Shown: positions 4,450 through 5,038 of the stretch, piece after piece | Numbering within the stretch: position 1 is the stretch's first letter | Layout: the number at the start of each line of letters is the position of its first letter | NCBI GenBank assembly: GCA_002337215.1 | Contig: DDFO01000030.1 | Span: forward strand, 1,807-6,844 | Source: Phycisphaerales bacterium UBA1926 | Lineage (GTDB): Bacteria > Planctomycetota > Phycisphaerae > Phycisphaerales > UBA1924 | DNA: 5,038 nucleotides | Reading direction: 5' to 3' | Notes under the pieces: model-generated | The model's input: only the letters and a program-made list of their open reading frames with translations | The model's database searches: none | Told to the model about the DNA's origin: nothing | Translations under genes and position numbers: made by a program

Positions 4450-4834
4450 AATGGTCGATCGGGACAAACCAGAGCACGGCGATGACCGCGAGCCCGAGCG
4501 CGATGCCGAACCAGAACCGTGCCGCGTGCGCCCCGGCCGCGATCTTGCGGAGCCAGGTCCAGTTCATCAGCAGGTGGACCACGCAGAGCGCGATGAACGC
4601 GAGGCCCGCGTAGAGGTGCCAGTCGCCCCATTCGTGGCGGGTCAGGCTCAGGATCGCGTCGTGCCCGCCCCCGCGGTGTCGGCCCTGCCCCGGGGGGAGG
4701 CGGAGCCAGAGCAACAACCCGGTGCCGATCATGAAACAGAGCACGAGGTAGAGGAGGAGATTCAGGGCTCGGTTGATGGGGTTCTGGAATCGGGCTGGGA
4801 TGAGCCGACGGCGGGTGTGGGGCGTGTGGGTCAT
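4448..4834 (-). CDS. DUF4405 / cytochrome b-like small membrane protein
   Basis: The 128-residue product has three membrane helices at about 22-44, 72-95 and 105-124. The sequence runs NPINRALNLLLYLVLCFMIGTGLLLW, then a Gly/His-rich loop (GQGRHRGGGHDA), then RHEWGDWHLYAG and VVHLLMNWTWLRKI. This matches the DUF4405 pattern (PF14358), a short relative of the cytochrome b fold thought to hold haem in membrane electron transfer. His67, His73 and His87 are candidate ligands. DUF4405 is identified from the W-x-H and VHLxxNWxW stretches by recognition, not by a search. The ATG at 4834 is chosen because GGGAGG lies 8 bases upstream; the frame stays open to 4924, but that extension looks non-coding and begins inside a hairpin. 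The redox partner is not visible. Confidence 0.83.
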   Translation of the reverse strand: MTHTPHTRRRLIPARFQNPINRALNLLLYLVLCFMIGTGLLLWLRLPPGQGRHRGGGHDAILSLTRHEWGDWHLYAGLAFIALCVVHLLMNWTWLRKIAAGAHAARFWFGIALGLAVIAVLWFVPIDH

Positions 4835-4842
4835 GGTGACCA

Positions 4843-4848
4843 CCTCCC
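4843..4848 (-). promoter_or_regulatory. Ribosome binding site of the DUF4405 gene
   Basis: GGGAGG on the minus strand, with an 8-base spacer to the ATG at 4834, selects this start over the longer frame beginning at 4924. Confidence 0.7.
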
Positions 4849-4854
4849 GGTCTG

Positions 4855-4878
4855 ATTCTAGATCGGTGTGCGCGTCAA
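4855..4878 (-). promoter_or_regulatory. Promoter-like boxes of the DUF4405 gene
   Basis: The minus strand has TAGAAT (4860-4855, five of six to the -10 consensus). Transcription would begin near 4848, giving a leader of about 14 bases. TTGACG (4878-4873, five of six to the -35 consensus) is upstream but only 12 bases away, too close for a standard sigma70 promoter. Either the -35 match is chance or the promoter is atypical. Confidence 0.33.
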
Positions 4879-4894
4879 GAACCGGAGCCTTGAT

Positions 4895-4925
4895 CATGGA
4901 GAAACCGCTTTGCGGTGTCTCCATG
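4895..4925. repeat. Large hairpin upstream of the DUF4405 gene, GGAGAA...GTCTCC type
   Basis: The outer arms CATGGAGA (4895-4902) and TCTCCATG (4918-4925) pair over 8 bp. An A/G mismatch follows (4903/4917), then the inner arms ACCGC/GCGGT over 5 bp and the loop TTT. There is no U tract, so it is not a classical terminator. It shares core arms, mismatch and loop size with palindrome 1 in the AtoE-like gene. Confidence 0.7.
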
Positions 4926-4970
4926 GCACCCGGTTCGATGCCGGTTGGTCTGGCCGCGGTCGGTGCCCGT

Positions 4971-4990
4971 CTTCGACCCGAAGGGCGAAG
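4971..4990. repeat. Short palindrome, left copy of a terminal inverted pair
   Basis: CTTCG (4971-4975) pairs with CGAAG (4986-4990), with a bulged A, and CCC/GGG stack inside around GAA. Its bases 4975-4989 recur as an exact reverse complement at the right end of the window. Confidence 0.6.
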
Positions 4991-5023
4991 GTGGTTCGGT
5001 GTTCCGGGGTCGTCTGTTCGTGG

Positions 5024-5038
5024 TTCGCCCTTCGGGTC
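5024..5038. repeat. Inverted copy of the short palindrome, cut by the window edge
   Basis: TTCGCCCTTCGGGTC is the exact reverse complement of 4975-4989, so a 15-bp perfect inverted repeat encloses 34 bases. The octamer GTGGTTCG occurs twice inside or beside it, at 4991-4998 and 5020-5027. The copy may continue beyond the window. Confidence 0.6.

Noticed and set aside
4100..4855. Plus-strand open frame of 251 codons
   Set aside because: It is opposite two membrane protein genes with clear helices and good starts, and its Gly/Glu/Arg-rich translation has no family features.
4835..4924. N-terminal extension of the DUF4405 protein to an ATG at 4924
   Set aside because: The extension starts inside a hairpin, has no ribosome binding site, and crosses the promoter-like boxes. 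The ATG at 4834 has GGGAGG at the right distance.

Overview
This is a GC-rich bacterial window with a dense core of about 4.1 kb carrying six complete protein genes, plus the first 29 codons of a prepilin-like gene running off the left edge. The organism is probably a member of the Planctomycetota, perhaps Phycisphaerae-like. That rests on the high GC, the style of the AFTLIELLVVIAII prepilin start, and many short perfect hairpins. It is an inference; no marker gene is present.

Layout. Positions 1-89 (minus) hold the partial prepilin with a clear AAGGAG ribosome binding site. Positions 90-737 contain no credible gene, but hold a strong minus-strand intrinsic terminator, a perfect 9-bp hairpin and a possible small RNA. 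A plus-strand run follows: a bacterial PH-domain membrane protein (738-1217), a two-helix membrane protein of unknown function (1302-1853), an AtoE-type short-chain fatty acid transporter (1858-3372) and a small soluble acidic protein (3391-3786). Convergent to these on the minus strand are a two-helix protein with an extracytoplasmic domain (3815-4405) and a small DUF4405/cytochrome b-like membrane protein (4448-4834). Positions 4835-5038 are non-coding, with a promoter-like box, a large hairpin and two inverted copies of a short palindrome at the window edge.

How the genes relate. Four of the six complete genes encode integral membrane proteins and a fifth has one membrane segment. Nothing shows that they form one pathway: the AtoE homologue has no CoA-transferase or thiolase beside it. 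Transcription probably starts repeatedly within the plus run, because promoter-like boxes occur before 738, 1302 and perhaps 1858.

The most unusual signal is in the DNA itself. Short hairpins are scattered through the window, and four of them lie in one hydrophilic linker of the AtoE-like gene, which is about 60 residues longer than the E. coli protein. One of these shares its architecture with the hairpin upstream of the DUF4405 gene: GGAGA/TCTCC arms, then an A/G mismatch, an inner stem and a 3-nt loop. This suggests a dispersed palindromic repeat family that can insert in frame into genes. I found no mobile element, CRISPR array, rRNA or tRNA, and no recognisable defence system.
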